Of a stretch of 64,000 bases of DNA, positions 52,626-61,727 are shown piece by piece. Every line of letters begins with the position of its first letter. Positions within the stretch are counted from its first letter, which is position 1. Source of the stretch: Polaromonas sp. (GTDB lineage: Bacteria; Pseudomonadota; Gammaproteobacteria; Burkholderiales; Burkholderiaceae_C); the NCBI RefSeq assembly GCF_029945685.1, contig NZ_JAQSDA010000024.1, forward strand, positions 22,477 through 86,476. The letters are read 5' to 3'. The notes under the pieces are model-generated. The model saw only the letters and a list, made by a program, of their open reading frames with translations, had not been told where the DNA came from and did not search any database. Both the position numbers and the translations under genes were made by a program.

Positions 52626-53027
52626 ATGAAAAAAACACTGACCGCCTACCTCGCCGCCCTGCTCTTTCTGCTGGTGGCCGACGGCCTCTGGCTCGGGCTG
52701 CTGATGCCTCGGCAGTACCAGACGTGGATAGGCCCGCTGATGCGCGCACAGCCTTTGCTGCTGGCGGCCGCTGCTTTTTACCTGCTCTACCCGGTCGGGG
52801 TGGTGGTGTTCGCCGTGCTGCCCGCCCTGGAGCGCTCCAGCTGCACCCATGCAGCCACTCTGGGCGCCTTGCTGGGTCTGATGGCCTATGGCACCTATGA
52901 CCTGAGCAACCTGGCCACCCTGAAGGGCTGGCCGCTGGAACTGACGCTGGTGGACATGCTCTGGGGCACCGCCTTGACGGCAGCAGCCGCCACAGGGGCC
53001 TTCCTCGCGGCGCGCCCACGCGCCTAG
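52626..53027 (+). CDS. DUF2177 family membrane protein
   Basis: 133 residues with four membrane helices. LAALLFLLVADGLWLGLLMPRQYQTW and LMAYGTYDLSNLATLKGWPLELTLVDMLWG are typical of DUF2177. Role unknown. Short gap to the DUF808 gene on the other strand. Confidence 0.85.
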   Translation: MKKTLTAYLAALLFLLVADGLWLGLLMPRQYQTWIGPLMRAQPLLLAAAAFYLLYPVGVVVFAVLPALERSSCTHAATLGALLGLMAYGTYDLSNLATLKGWPLELTLVDMLWGTALTAAAATGAFLAARPRA

Positions 53028-53121
53028 GAGGCTGCGCAGCCAGGTCTGCGGTGTCTCTTGTCTCTTGTATTTGGCCGCTTTGGAGCCAGCTGACGGAAGC
53101 CCTCCACTTCCGGCCCTGTCC

Positions 53122-54267
53122 ATGCCACTGTTGCTGTTCTCGTCTTTTCTGCACACCTACGTGGGCATCCGTCTGGTTCCCGGGCTGGCTGGCTGGCCGG
53201 TCGCGCAGTGGCTGCTGGGGCTGACCCTGCTGGCCTCTGCGGTGCTGACGCCGCTGGGGCTGACAGCCCGGCGCTTCAAATCGCAGCCGCTGTCGGACCG
53301 CATGGCCTGGACCGGCATGCTTGCAATGGGCCTGTTTTCCTCGCTCTTTGTCCTGACACTGCTGCGCGACGCGGCACTGCTGGCTGGTCTGGCACTGCTG
53401 GCCGTGGCGCCGGCGGCGTTTTCGCTCGATGCCGCGGCGCGGGTCTCGGCCGCTGCAGTTCCCGTGGCCGGGCTGTTCATGAGCCTGGTCGGATTTTTCA
53501 ATGCCAGACGCACGGCCGCCGTGGTGCAAGTGAACGTGCCGATCAGAGGCCTGCCACCTGCGCTGCACGGCTTTGCGATCGCGCAGATCAGCGATATCCA
53601 TGTCGGCCCCACCATCAAGCATGGCTACCTGCAGGCGATCGTGCGTGCGGTCAACACGCTGGAGGTGGACATGGTGGCGGTGACGGGCGACCTGGTTGAC
53701 GGCACGGTGGCCGAACTGGCGCACCATGTGGCGCCGCTGGCCGGGCTCACGTCTACCCACGGCACCTACTTTGTCACTGGCAACCACGAGTACTACTCGG
53801 GCGCCCATGCGTGGATTCATGAACTGCAGCGTCTGGGGATTCGCGTCCTGATGAATGAACATGTGGTGCTGCAGCATGGACAGGCGGCTGCGCAGCAGGC
53901 GCTGGTGCTGGCCGGCGTGGCCGACTACAGCGCCGGGCATTTCGATGCCAGCCACCGCAGCGATCCGCACGCCGCCATCGCCGGCGCGCCTGCCCATGCA
54001 CCGGTGCGGGTGTTGCTGGCGCATCAGCCGCGCAGCGCGCACGAGGCAGAAAAAGCGGGCTTTGACCTGCAGCTGTCGGGCCATACCCACGGCGGTCAAT
54101 TCTGGCCCTGGAATTTTTTCGTGCGGTTCCAACAGCCTTTCACCGCCGGTTTGCACCGGCTGGAAAAGCTCTGGATCTACACCAGCCGCGGCACCGGCTA
54201 CTGGGGGCCGCCCAAACGTTTTGGCGCGCCTTCGGAAATCACACACCTGCGGCTGATTCCTGTGTGA
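53122..54267 (+). CDS. Membrane-anchored metallophosphoesterase
   Basis: 381 residues. Four N-terminal membrane helices (about 5-130), then a calcineurin-like phosphoesterase domain: ISDIHVG (Asp-x-His), VTGDLVDG (GDxxD), TGNHEYY (GNHE), LLAHQP and SGHTHGGQ (GHxH). This is the YkuE/YaeI-type layout, often acting on lipid diphosphates at the membrane. ATG at 53122 is the first methionine; TTG codons upstream extend the frame without sense. Confidence 0.9.
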   Translation: MPLLLFSSFLHTYVGIRLVPGLAGWPVAQWLLGLTLLASAVLTPLGLTARRFKSQPLSDRMAWTGMLAMGLFSSLFVLTLLRDAALLAGLALLAVAPAAFSLDAAARVSAAAVPVAGLFMSLVGFFNARRTAAVVQVNVPIRGLPPALHGFAIAQISDIHVGPTIKHGYLQAIVRAVNTLEVDMVAVTGDLVDGTVAELAHHVAPLAGLTSTHGTYFVTGNHEYYSGAHAWIHELQRLGIRVLMNEHVVLQHGQAAAQQALVLAGVADYSAGHFDASHRSDPHAAIAGAPAHAPVRVLLAHQPRSAHEAEKAGFDLQLSGHTHGGQFWPWNFFVRFQQPFTAGLHRLEKLWIYTSRGTGYWGPPKRFGAPSEITHLRLIPV

Positions 54268-54286
54268 GACCTGCCGGCGGGGCTGA

Positions 54287-54649
54287 TCAGTAGCGGCTGG
54301 CGGTCAGGCGCCCCAGCACAAAACCGGCCAGCACGGCAAAACCGACGGCCTGCAGCGGATGGTCCTTGATGTAGGCTTTGGAATGGTCGACGGCCTGCAG
54401 AGGCGCGTCAGTCAGGCGGTGCGCCTGGTCGCTGAACTTGCCGGCCACAGAGTTGGCGCCGCTGGCCAGTTTGTCCACCGTCTCATGGGCTGCGCTTGCG
54501 GCCCGGTCCACGGTGTTGCGGGCAGGTTCGGCCACCTTGTCAATCGTGTGGTGAAGCGTGCTGCCGGCCTGGTCCACACCACGCATCAGTGCGCTTTCGC
54601 TCGAGGAGATGACGGAACCGGTATGGGCGCTGGCGGTGGATTTTTCCAT
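54287..54649 (-). CDS. ElaB/YqjD/DUF883-like protein with C-terminal membrane helix
   Basis: 120 residues. A long amphipathic helix region (about 25-90, with repeated HxTxDKxA-type heptads), then DHPLQAVGFAVLAGFVLGRLTASRY, the C-terminal tail-anchor of YqjD-type proteins. In E. coli these tether ribosomes to the membrane in stationary phase. The heptads suggest coiled-coil self-association. Confidence 0.78.
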   Translation of the reverse strand: MEKSTASAHTGSVISSSESALMRGVDQAGSTLHHTIDKVAEPARNTVDRAASAAHETVDKLASGANSVAGKFSDQAHRLTDAPLQAVDHSKAYIKDHPLQAVGFAVLAGFVLGRLTASRY

Positions 54650-54847
54650 GGTGAAGTCCTTTGGTGAATGCGATGCGAATCAGAAAATTCTGCGTGTCCC
54701 CAAGTCATGGCGGGGCATGGTTTGGGGCGCACAGTGCACTTTCCCGCATGCAGCGCCCGCACGGTGTGCGGAGGGGGAGGCGCCTGCTGTAGGACAAGGG
54801 AGCCAGTGAGGCTGGCCCGCGCTGTCCGGGGTCCGCTGACGGGCGAG

Positions 54848-55411
54848 TCAGTCGAACAGGCCGGGCGTGCCGCGCATGGCGCCTTCGATGAGCAGCAGCC
54901 TGAGCTTGGTGCGTATGCCGCCGCTGGCTGAAAATCCGCCCGGCTTGTCACCAGCTGCCAGCACGCGGTGGCAAGGCACCACGGGTGCAAACGGGTTGCG
55001 CCCCAGTGCCTGGCCCACCGCCCGCGCCGCGCCGGGCTCGCCCAGGCGGGCGGCCACCTCGCCGTAGGTCAGGGTCTGGCCGGGGCCGATGCTGCGCGCC
55101 ACCGCATACACACGCTGGTGAAATTCGGGCACGCCGCGCAGGTCGAGCACCAGCGTGCGGAAGTCGTGCGCCTGCCCGCGCAGCATCGCCACCACGCCGT
55201 CGATGGCGGCCTGCACAGCCGCGGGCGGCCCGAGCTCCTGCGCGTCGGGAAAACGTTCGCGCATGCGCTCGCGGGTCTGCGGCGCCCCGCCTTCGGGCAG
55301 CTGCACACCCCGGATGCCGGCCTCGCCCCAGGCGATGCCACAGCAGCCGATGGCGGTGTCAAACAAGGCGAAAAAGGGCGTGTCGATGGCGGTGCGCATG
55401 GAAGCGGTCAT
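54848..55411 (-). CDS. ogt: Methylated-DNA-protein-cysteine methyltransferase
   Basis: 187 residues. VPEFHQRVYAVARSIGPGQTLTYGEVAARLGEPGAARAVG and NPFAPVVPCHRVLAAG hold the helix-turn-helix and the acceptor Cys147 in the PCHR motif. It repairs O6-alkylguanine in a single-use reaction. No Ada regulatory domain is fused. Confidence 0.93.
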   Translation of the reverse strand: MTASMRTAIDTPFFALFDTAIGCCGIAWGEAGIRGVQLPEGGAPQTRERMRERFPDAQELGPPAAVQAAIDGVVAMLRGQAHDFRTLVLDLRGVPEFHQRVYAVARSIGPGQTLTYGEVAARLGEPGAARAVGQALGRNPFAPVVPCHRVLAAGDKPGGFSASGGIRTKLRLLLIEGAMRGTPGLFD

Positions 55412-55480
55412 CGTAATACAGGCTTGTGGCTCCGGCGACTACGGTGGCTCCGGTGGGCGCCTGCCGGCTGGACAGCGCTA

Positions 55481-55524
55481 TTCAATTCATAGCATCTTGC
55501 GCACTACCAGCAAGGGCCAACGCC
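55481..55524 (+). repeat. Dispersed intergenic repeat, copy F
   Basis: TTCAATTCATAGCATCTTGCGC followed by CAGCAAGGGCCAACGCC; a partly decayed member of the dispersed family between ogt and a small acidic protein. Confidence 0.5.
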
Positions 55525-55673
55525 AAAAAACATGCCTGAACACCAGCCCCGGCCGCTTCGTCCATTCGTCGCCCTGTCGGCTTGCGCTGACAGGCGAACA
55601 GGGTTTTTCGAAAACGCCGGCCGATGCAAACGGCGCACCATGGAGGCCCCATCACCACTACCCAGCGGAGCAC

Positions 55674-55835
55674 ATGATGCACTCATCACTCACCCGCGGC
55701 AGCGGTCGCCGCACCCAGGACAGCCCGGAGGAAGCCAGCGGGCAGGACGACGACACCGACGACCTGCCGCTGACCCCGGACGAAGACATGCCGGTGATTC
55801 CGGACGACGAACGCGTGATCGACGTGCCGTCCTGA
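55674..55835 (+). CDS. Small highly acidic protein, unknown
   Basis: 53 residues, over one quarter Asp and Glu (QDDDTDDLPLTPDEDMPVIP). A GCGGAGCAC site precedes the first of two ATGs. The LTPDEDMP motif is common in short proteins of Burkholderiales that I recognise only as hypothetical. Soluble and likely disordered. Confidence 0.65.
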   Translation: MMHSSLTRGSGRRTQDSPEEASGQDDDTDDLPLTPDEDMPVIPDDERVIDVPS

Positions 55836-55853
55836 ACCCGGTAACGCCGTGGT

Positions 55854-56372
55854 TCAGCCCACGTCGCGCTTGAGGCGGATTTCCTCGAGCTTGACGGAAC
55901 CGATCAACACCGTCTTGAGCGAGGTCATCTCGCGTTTGAAGCCGGCCCGCTCGTGAAAGCGCAGCGCACGCTCGTTGCGCACCGGCACCCAGAGGGTGAC
56001 CTTGGTGCAGCCCTCTTCCTTGAGGCCGTCGTTGGCCGCATCCCAGAGGAGCACACCGACACCCTTGTCCCAGTGCGCCGGGTCCACATAAATGGCCCAG
56101 ATCTCACCGCAGGTGGAGGGTGTGCCCTTGTCGCGCGAGCGGTCGAAACCGACAAAGCCGACGATGCGCTCGCCGTCGGTGGCCACATGCACCTGCGGCT
56201 CCATGTATTCGATGGCGTCGCGCCAGAACTGCTGGCGCTTGTCCACCGCCAGGGTGCCGAGCTGGTCATCGGGTACCAGGCCCTTGTAGGCGGCGCGCGA
56301 AGAGGCGTCGTTGATTTCGGCGATGGCTTTGGCATCACGCACGGTGGCGGGGCGGACTTGGTAGCTGGACAT
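55854..56372 (-). CDS. GNAT family N-acetyltransferase
   Basis: 172 residues. VRPATVRDAKAIAEINDASSRAAYKGLVP opens the fold; GEIWAIYVDPAHWDKGVGVLLWDAANDGLKEEG carries the V/I-x-x-x-x-R/K-G acetyl-CoA loop (here DPAHWDKGVG); and ALRFHERAGFKRE the C-terminal helix. Start at ATG 56372. Acceptor unknown. Confidence 0.88.
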   Translation of the reverse strand: MSSYQVRPATVRDAKAIAEINDASSRAAYKGLVPDDQLGTLAVDKRQQFWRDAIEYMEPQVHVATDGERIVGFVGFDRSRDKGTPSTCGEIWAIYVDPAHWDKGVGVLLWDAANDGLKEEGCTKVTLWVPVRNERALRFHERAGFKREMTSLKTVLIGSVKLEEIRLKRDVG

Positions 56373-56449
56373 GAAAAAAGACGCGCAGACGAATCGTTGT
56401 TGGGGGACCCGGATTGTCGCAGCAAATGCTTCTGCGCCCCCTGCTGCGC

Positions 56450-57211
56450 TCAAACGGCGGTCAAGCCACCATCGACCGTGTGGGCATGCCCAGTGACAAA
56501 AGAGGCCGCGTCCGAGCTGAGCCACAGCACCACGGCCGCCACCTCGTCAACTTCGCCCAGGCGACCGACCGGGTGCATCTGCGCGGCGGCCACACCGATC
56601 TTCGGGTCGGACGCGACAGCGCGCTCGTACATGGCGGTGCGAATCACGCCCGGACACACCGCGTTGACACGGATGCCCTTGCGTGCGTATTCGATCGCCG
56701 CCGATTTCGTCAGGCCCAGCACGGCATGTTTGCTGGCGCTGTAGGCCGCCATCTTGGGTGCGCCGACCAGGCCGGCCACCGAGGCGGTGTTGACGATGGC
56801 GCCGCTGCCCTGATGCTGCATCTGCGTGAGCTGGTACTTCAGGCACAGCCACACGCCCTTGACGTTGATGCCCATGATGCGGTCGAAGGTGGCTTCGCTG
56901 CAGTCGGCCAGACGCAGGTGTTCTTCCTCGATGCCGGCATTGTTGAAGGCGCAGTCGAGCCGGCCATAAGCGGCCACCGTGTGGGCCACCATGGCCTGCA
57001 CCTGGTCCACCTGCGTCACGTCGGTGCGGACAAAACTCGCCTCACCGCCCGCGGCCTGCACCAGCGCCGCCGTCTCCCGGCCGGCATCGGCGGCGATGTC
57101 GGCGACGACAACACGGGCGCCCGCCCGCGCAAACGCCAGCGCGGTCGCGCGCCCTATCCCGCCGCCGCCGCCCGTGACGAGGGCGACCCTGTCCTTGAAT
57201 GATGTTTGCAC
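56450..57211 (-). CDS. Short-chain dehydrogenase/reductase (classical)
   Basis: 253 residues from a GTG at 57211 preceded by GGAACC. VTGGGGGIGRATALAFARAGARVVVADI is the NAD(P) motif with a terminal Asp (NAD preference), NNAG lies in CAFNNAGIEEE, and NTASVAGLVGAPKMAAYSASKHAV carries Ser-Tyr-Lys. Typical glucose-dehydrogenase-like SDR, substrate undefined. Confidence 0.9.
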   Translation of the reverse strand: MQTSFKDRVALVTGGGGGIGRATALAFARAGARVVVADIAADAGRETAALVQAAGGEASFVRTDVTQVDQVQAMVAHTVAAYGRLDCAFNNAGIEEEHLRLADCSEATFDRIMGINVKGVWLCLKYQLTQMQHQGSGAIVNTASVAGLVGAPKMAAYSASKHAVLGLTKSAAIEYARKGIRVNAVCPGVIRTAMYERAVASDPKIGVAAAQMHPVGRLGEVDEVAAVVLWLSSDAASFVTGHAHTVDGGLTAV

Positions 57212-57332
57212 CTGAGGGTTCCTTGAACGACAAAAGTTGAGCGACAAAAGGAAAATCATACGGACCGCCTCGCCGGAACCTGTCCCGTCTGGGACCGGCC
57301 GTCGCGTGCGCGGCAGCGCCTAAACTGGCGCC

Positions 57333-57629
57333 ATGCCCGCCACCCCCAACAACAACGCCGTTTTTCAGGCTCGGCTGGAATCCGTCGGCCCGCCCTTCGC
57401 GGCGCCCGCCTCGCAGCCGCTGCTGCAGTCGGCGCTGCAGGCCGGCATCAGGCTTGAAAGTTCCTGCCGCAACGGCACCTGCCGCAGCTGCATCTGCCGC
57501 CTGGCCAGCGGCCGGGTGGTCTACCGCATCGAGTGGCCGGGCCTGAGTGCCGAAGAAAAAGCCGAAGGCTACATCCTGCCCTGCGTCGCCTACCCGGTGT
57601 CCGACCTGGTGATCACGCTGCCGGTCTGA
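57333..57629 (+). CDS. 2Fe-2S plant-type ferredoxin
   Basis: 98 residues. Cluster ligands Cys45, Cys50 and Cys53 in SSCRNGTCRSCICRL and the distant Cys84 in ILPCVAYP, an extra Cys at 55. Electron carrier to an unknown oxygenase or reductase; no oxygenase gene is near. Confidence 0.9.
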   Translation: MPATPNNNAVFQARLESVGPPFAAPASQPLLQSALQAGIRLESSCRNGTCRSCICRLASGRVVYRIEWPGLSAEEKAEGYILPCVAYPVSDLVITLPV

Positions 57630-57663
57630 ACGTCGATCAAAAAAAAGAACGAAATCAGCCTCC

Positions 57664-57713
57664 AACCCAGCAGGGGCAAGCGCAAGCAGCTATGCTTTTA
57701 ATAGCAATTTAAA
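57664..57713 (-). repeat. Dispersed intergenic repeat, copy G (inverted)
   Basis: On the minus strand GCTATTAAAAGCATAGCTGC and TTGCGCTTGCCCCTGCTGGGTT; a good match to the family core, oriented opposite to A-D. Confidence 0.7.
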
Positions 57714-57774
57714 GCCGGCCACCGCAGGCTGCGCCCCACATCGTTTTGTCACACCGCTGTGTCAGGATGGAGAC

Positions 57775-58854
57775 ATGGACTTTCTGCGCCCGCCTGCCGG
57801 CGGTTTTGACCTCTCCCGTCTGGCGGCCACCCCCGACGGCGGCGCCACCTTTGCCGAACACGAAGAGCTCAAGGCCATCCTGCTGGCCGGCAGCACACAT
57901 TTCGACATCCAGGCGGTCGGCGAGATAAGCACCCGCGGCCCGTCTTTCGCGCTGTACACCGCCAGCATCGGTTCGCGCGACCCGCGGGCACCGGCCGTCG
58001 GTTTTTTCGGCGGCATCCACGGTCTCGAGCGCATCGGCACCCAGCTGATCCTGGCCTGGATGCGGGCCCTGCTGTTTCGCCTTGAATGGGACGAACTGCT
58101 GCACCAGCAACTGCAGAAGGTGCGGCTGGTGTTCATGCCCATCGTCAACCCGGGCGGCATGTGGGCGCACAAACGCGCCAACCCGCGCGGCGTGGACCTG
58201 ATGCGCAACGCACCGCAACGGGCCGAAAGCCCGGTGCCCTTTCTGGCGGGCGGGCAGACCTTCGGCCCGGGGCTGCCCTGGTACTGCGGCCGGCCCGGCG
58301 CGCCCATGGAAACCGAAAGCGCCGCCCTGCTGCAGGTGGTGCGTGAGCAACTGGCCAGCCGCCCCTTCAGCCTGGCGCTGGACTGCCATTCGGGGTACGG
58401 CTTTGACGACAGCCTCTGGTTTCCCTATGCCAAAACGCGCCGGCTGATGGCGCACCTGCCCGAGATGTTCGCGCTCAAGACCATGCTCGAGCAATCGCAC
58501 CCGCACCATGACTACAGCTTCGAGCCGCAAAGCAACCAGTACCTGCTGCACGGCGACCTCTGGGACCATGCCTATGACCAGGCGCCGGCCGGCCACGTTT
58601 TTCTGCCGATGACGCTGGAGCTCGGCTCCTGGCTGTGGATACGCAAGAACCCGCGGCAGCTGTTCTCGCGCCACGGCATGTTCAACCCGATCAAGGCGCA
58701 TCGGGTCAAGCGGGTGCTGCGCCGCCATGCGGACCTGCTGGACTTCCTGACCCGCGCCGCCTACGCCGCACCGGGCTGGCTGCCCGCGGGCGAGCGGCGT
58801 GCCCAGCTCGGCCAACTGGCGGTCGCGCACTGGCGCCCGCAGCGGGTGTCATGA
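57775..58854 (+). CDS. M14-type zinc carboxypeptidase/deacylase
   Basis: 359 residues. Zinc ligands His82 and Glu85 in GGIHGLERIGTQ, and His205 in LDCHSGYG; the general base Glu282 in MTLELGSWLW. No signal, so cytosolic. Resembles DUF2817/M14-like aminoacyl-hydrolases. ATGA overlap couples it to the next hydrolase; together they may deacylate and then process a peptide or ester. Confidence 0.85.
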   Translation: MDFLRPPAGGFDLSRLAATPDGGATFAEHEELKAILLAGSTHFDIQAVGEISTRGPSFALYTASIGSRDPRAPAVGFFGGIHGLERIGTQLILAWMRALLFRLEWDELLHQQLQKVRLVFMPIVNPGGMWAHKRANPRGVDLMRNAPQRAESPVPFLAGGQTFGPGLPWYCGRPGAPMETESAALLQVVREQLASRPFSLALDCHSGYGFDDSLWFPYAKTRRLMAHLPEMFALKTMLEQSHPHHDYSFEPQSNQYLLHGDLWDHAYDQAPAGHVFLPMTLELGSWLWIRKNPRQLFSRHGMFNPIKAHRVKRVLRRHADLLDFLTRAAYAAPGWLPAGERRAQLGQLAVAHWRPQRVS

Positions 58855-59600
58855 CCTGGGTCCTGCTGCGCGGCCTGACCCGCGAGGCCAGGCACTGGGG
58901 TGCCTTGCCGGAGCGACTGGCCGGCCTGCCGGGTGCCGGCCAGGTCGTGACGCTGGACCTGCCGGGCAATGGTGTGTTTCACCGCCAGGTGTCGCCGGCC
59001 TCGGTGCGCGGCATCATGGCGCTGGCACGCCGCCAGTTGCAGGCGCAGGGCGTGGCGCCGCCCTGGCACCTGCTGGCGATGTCGCTGGGCGGCATGGTGG
59101 CGACCGACTGGGCGCAGCAGCATCCGCAAGAGGTCAGCCGATTGGTCCTCATCAACACCAGCATGCGACCCTTCAGCCACGTGACCGAACGGTTGCGCCC
59201 CGCCAACTGGCCGGCACTGGCGCTGCTGGCCGTGCGCTGGCACAACGCGGGCCCCACCGAACGCACCATCCACCGGCTGACCTGCAACAACACCTCCTCG
59301 CGCGAGGCCGATCTCGCGGCATGGGTCCAGATTCGCCAGACAGCCCCGGTGAGCCCCGCCAACGCAGGGCGACAGCTGCTGGCCGCCGCGCAGTTTTCGT
59401 GCGCCCCCCAGGCGCCCACCTGTCCCACGCTGGTGTTGTCGTCGACGGCGGACCGGCTGGTGAACCCGCGCTGCTCACAGCGGGTGGCCCGGGCCTGGCA
59501 GGCTGCCCACCACAGCCACCCCTGGGCCGGCCACGACCTGCCGCACGATGACGCCGGCTGGGTTGGGGAGTGCATCCGCCACTGGCTGGCCGAATCATGA
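58851..59600 (+). CDS. Alpha/beta hydrolase, likely acyl or lactone hydrolase
   Basis: 249 residues. LLAMSLGGMVATDW supplies Ser78 in the GxSxG elbow (here MSLGG), LLRGLTREARHWG the oxyanion hole and HPWAGHDLPHDDAG the His. The TCNNTSSREAD segment forms the lid. Coupled to the M14 peptidase gene by ATGA. Confidence 0.83.
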   Translation: MTWVLLRGLTREARHWGALPERLAGLPGAGQVVTLDLPGNGVFHRQVSPASVRGIMALARRQLQAQGVAPPWHLLAMSLGGMVATDWAQQHPQEVSRLVLINTSMRPFSHVTERLRPANWPALALLAVRWHNAGPTERTIHRLTCNNTSSREADLAAWVQIRQTAPVSPANAGRQLLAAAQFSCAPQAPTCPTLVLSSTADRLVNPRCSQRVARAWQAAHHSHPWAGHDLPHDDAGWVGECIRHWLAES

Positions 59601-59606
59601 ATTTGC

Positions 59607-59654
59607 TCTATTTTTAATAGCTGTCCGCGCTTCCCTGACAAGCGCTGCGGCCAG
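59607..59654 (+). repeat. Dispersed intergenic repeat, copy H
   Basis: TCTATTTTTAATAGCTGTCCGC, then CAAGCGCTGCGGCC. It starts six bases after a stop codon and looks partly decayed. Confidence 0.55.
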
Positions 59655-59763
59655 TATCGCCGTCAAATTGCAGTGCAGTCGCACGGGGTCTTGCGGGCGC
59701 CGCCCAGCAGGCTCCGGACAAGTCAGGGAAAATTCAGCTTTGCCTGCCAAGCTCAGCATTCCC

Positions 59764-60162
59764 ATGAAAACGCCCATTGTTCAGTCCCAGGAGGCCGCGG
59801 CAGCCGCTGTCGGGTCGGTGCACGTCGCGCCCACGCGCGACAAGCGCATCTGGGCACTGGCGCTGGGCACGGCGGCGGTCTGGTACCTGGACCCGGCCCT
59901 GGCAGAGATGGCCGAACTGGTGGGCGGCATTGCCTGCGCTTCCAACAAGTCGCAGGTCAAGGACGCGATCTCGAGCATGCGCCTCAAGGCCGGCGCCATG
60001 CGCAAGCAGGTCGGCCCGCTGCCGGCCAGCGCCCTGGCCAAGGTGGTCAGGCGCACCGAAGCGGCCAGCGGCGCGGTGCTCGACAAGGGCGCTCGCATGA
60101 ACGAGCTGCAGGCGAGCTGGGACCAATTTCTCGCCTGCCTGCGCTCCAGCCCGAAACGCTAG
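59764..60162 (+). CDS. Unknown protein, possibly a single membrane or helical module
   Basis: 132 residues. A weakly hydrophobic segment (about 30-58, IWALALGTAAVWYLDPALAE) then charged helices (AISSMRLKAGAMRKQVGPLP, ASGAVLDKGARMNEL). Its TAG stop shares bases with the convergent MocR stop (CTAG at 60159-60162). No family recognised. Confidence 0.65.
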   Translation: MKTPIVQSQEAAAAAVGSVHVAPTRDKRIWALALGTAAVWYLDPALAEMAELVGGIACASNKSQVKDAISSMRLKAGAMRKQVGPLPASALAKVVRRTEAASGAVLDKGARMNELQASWDQFLACLRSSPKR

Positions 60163-61607
60163 GCGCGCGGCCCGGCATACGGGCTTTGCCGGCGGGCCAG
60201 CACGCCCAGCGTCTGCACCGCGTCCTCCAGGCGCGCATCCCAGGGATGGCCGCCATTGAGCCGCAGGCAATGGCGGAAATCGCGGCGCGCTGAAAAAATC
60301 GGCCCCGGCGCCACACTGATGCCACGTGCCAGCGCTGCCTCGTGCAGGGCCAGCGCATCAAAACCCGCGTCAAACGCCACCCAGACAAAATAGCCGCCCG
60401 CCGGCCGCCCCACCCGCACACCGGGCGGGAAATGCCGCGCGATCGCCGCCAGCAAGCTGGCCAGCCGGGCCTCCATCACATGACGCAGCTTGCGCAGGTG
60501 CTTGTCGTAACCGCCGTGCTGCAGGTAGTCGGCCAGCGCCAGTTGCGCCGGCAGGCTGGCCGACAGGGTGGTCATGAGCTGGAGCCCGGCAATACGCTCG
60601 CCGAAACGTCCGGGCGAGACCCAGCCCACGCGGTAGCCCGGCGCCAGCGTCTTGCTGAAGGAGCTGCAGTGCATCACCAGGCCCTCACGGTCAAAGGCCT
60701 TGGCCGGCCACGGCGCGCGCTCGCCGAAATACAGCTCGCCGTAGACATCGTCCTCGATCAGCGGAATGCCCCGCCCGGCGAGCAAGGCCACCAGCGCCTG
60801 TTTTTTCTCGCGGGGCAAGCTGGTGCCGGTCGGGTTCTGGAACGAGGTCATGAACCAGCAGGCTTTCACCGGGTGCCGCTCCAGCGCCCTGGCCAGCGCG
60901 GCCAGGTCCAGCCCGTCCTGCGGGTGCACCGGTATTTCCAGCGCTTTCATCTTCAGCCGTTCCAGCGCCTGCAGGCTGGCGTAAAACCCGGGCGACTCGA
61001 TCGCCACCAGATCGCCCGGCTGCGCGACCGCTGACAGGCACAGATTCAAGGCCTCGAGCGCACCGCTGGTGATGACCAGCTCGTCCATCGGTTGCGCCAT
61101 GCCCATTGCCAGGTAACGCAGCGCAATCTGCTGGCGCAGCGCGGGGTGCCCTTGCGCCAGATGCGCCACCATCTCCCGCCCGTGCAGGCGCGGTGCCACC
61201 CGCGCCAGCGACTTGCCCAGGCGCTGCAGCGGAAACAGGTCCGGGCTGGGAAAGGCCGAGCCCAGCGGCACGATGTCGGTATCCTGCACCGCGTCCAGTA
61301 CCGAAAACACCAGCTCGCTGATGTGCAGCCGCGACGACACCAGCGCCGATGTCCTTTTTTCACGGCCCGACAGCGCGGCGGGCGGCGGCAGTTGCGCCGG
61401 CGGGCCGATCACGTAATAACCCGATCGCGGGCGAGCCCGAACCAGACCCTTTTCTTCCAGCCGGTAGTAGGCCTTGAAGGCGGTGGACGCGCTCAGGCCG
61501 TGCTGTACGGTGATGGTCCGGATCGAGGGCAAACGTGCGCCCGGCGCCAGACGCCCGTTGCGGATGTCCGTCGCCAGCAGTTCGACCAGTTGTTCGTAAC
61601 GCTTCAT
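60159..61607 (-). CDS. MocR/PdxR-type regulator (GntR HTH plus aminotransferase domain)
   Basis: 482 residues. N-terminal winged helix (LVELLATDIRNGRLAPGARLPSIRTITVQHGLSAST) then a fold-type I aminotransferase-like domain with PLP lysine Lys319 in CSSFSKTLAPGYRVGW. MocR proteins sense PLP-linked compounds. Divergent from the cytochrome operon with direct repeats between, so it probably controls those genes. Confidence 0.9.
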   Translation of the reverse strand: MKRYEQLVELLATDIRNGRLAPGARLPSIRTITVQHGLSASTAFKAYYRLEEKGLVRARPRSGYYVIGPPAQLPPPAALSGREKRTSALVSSRLHISELVFSVLDAVQDTDIVPLGSAFPSPDLFPLQRLGKSLARVAPRLHGREMVAHLAQGHPALRQQIALRYLAMGMAQPMDELVITSGALEALNLCLSAVAQPGDLVAIESPGFYASLQALERLKMKALEIPVHPQDGLDLAALARALERHPVKACWFMTSFQNPTGTSLPREKKQALVALLAGRGIPLIEDDVYGELYFGERAPWPAKAFDREGLVMHCSSFSKTLAPGYRVGWVSPGRFGERIAGLQLMTTLSASLPAQLALADYLQHGGYDKHLRKLRHVMEARLASLLAAIARHFPPGVRVGRPAGGYFVWVAFDAGFDALALHEAALARGISVAPGPIFSARRDFRHCLRLNGGHPWDARLEDAVQTLGVLARRQSPYAGPRA

Positions 61608-61646
61608 GGCTTGTCCGCTCCTGGTTCCGGCACGGCCCGGGGGCCG

Positions 61647-61690
61647 AATCTGATATTGTAATTTTTCCAGTTTTTCCATCTGATATGGTT
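61647..61690. promoter_or_regulatory. Direct repeats in the MocR/cytochrome divergent gap
   Basis: TCTGATATTG (61649-61658) and TCTGATATGG (61679-61688) are direct repeats 30 bases apart, almost three helical turns. MocR-type regulators are known to bind pairs of direct repeats, so this is the likely control site for the MocR gene and the cytochrome operon. Confidence 0.55.
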
Positions 61691-61727
61691 TTTTGCACGG
61701 CATCTGAGTCTTACGTCCGGCGGCGCC

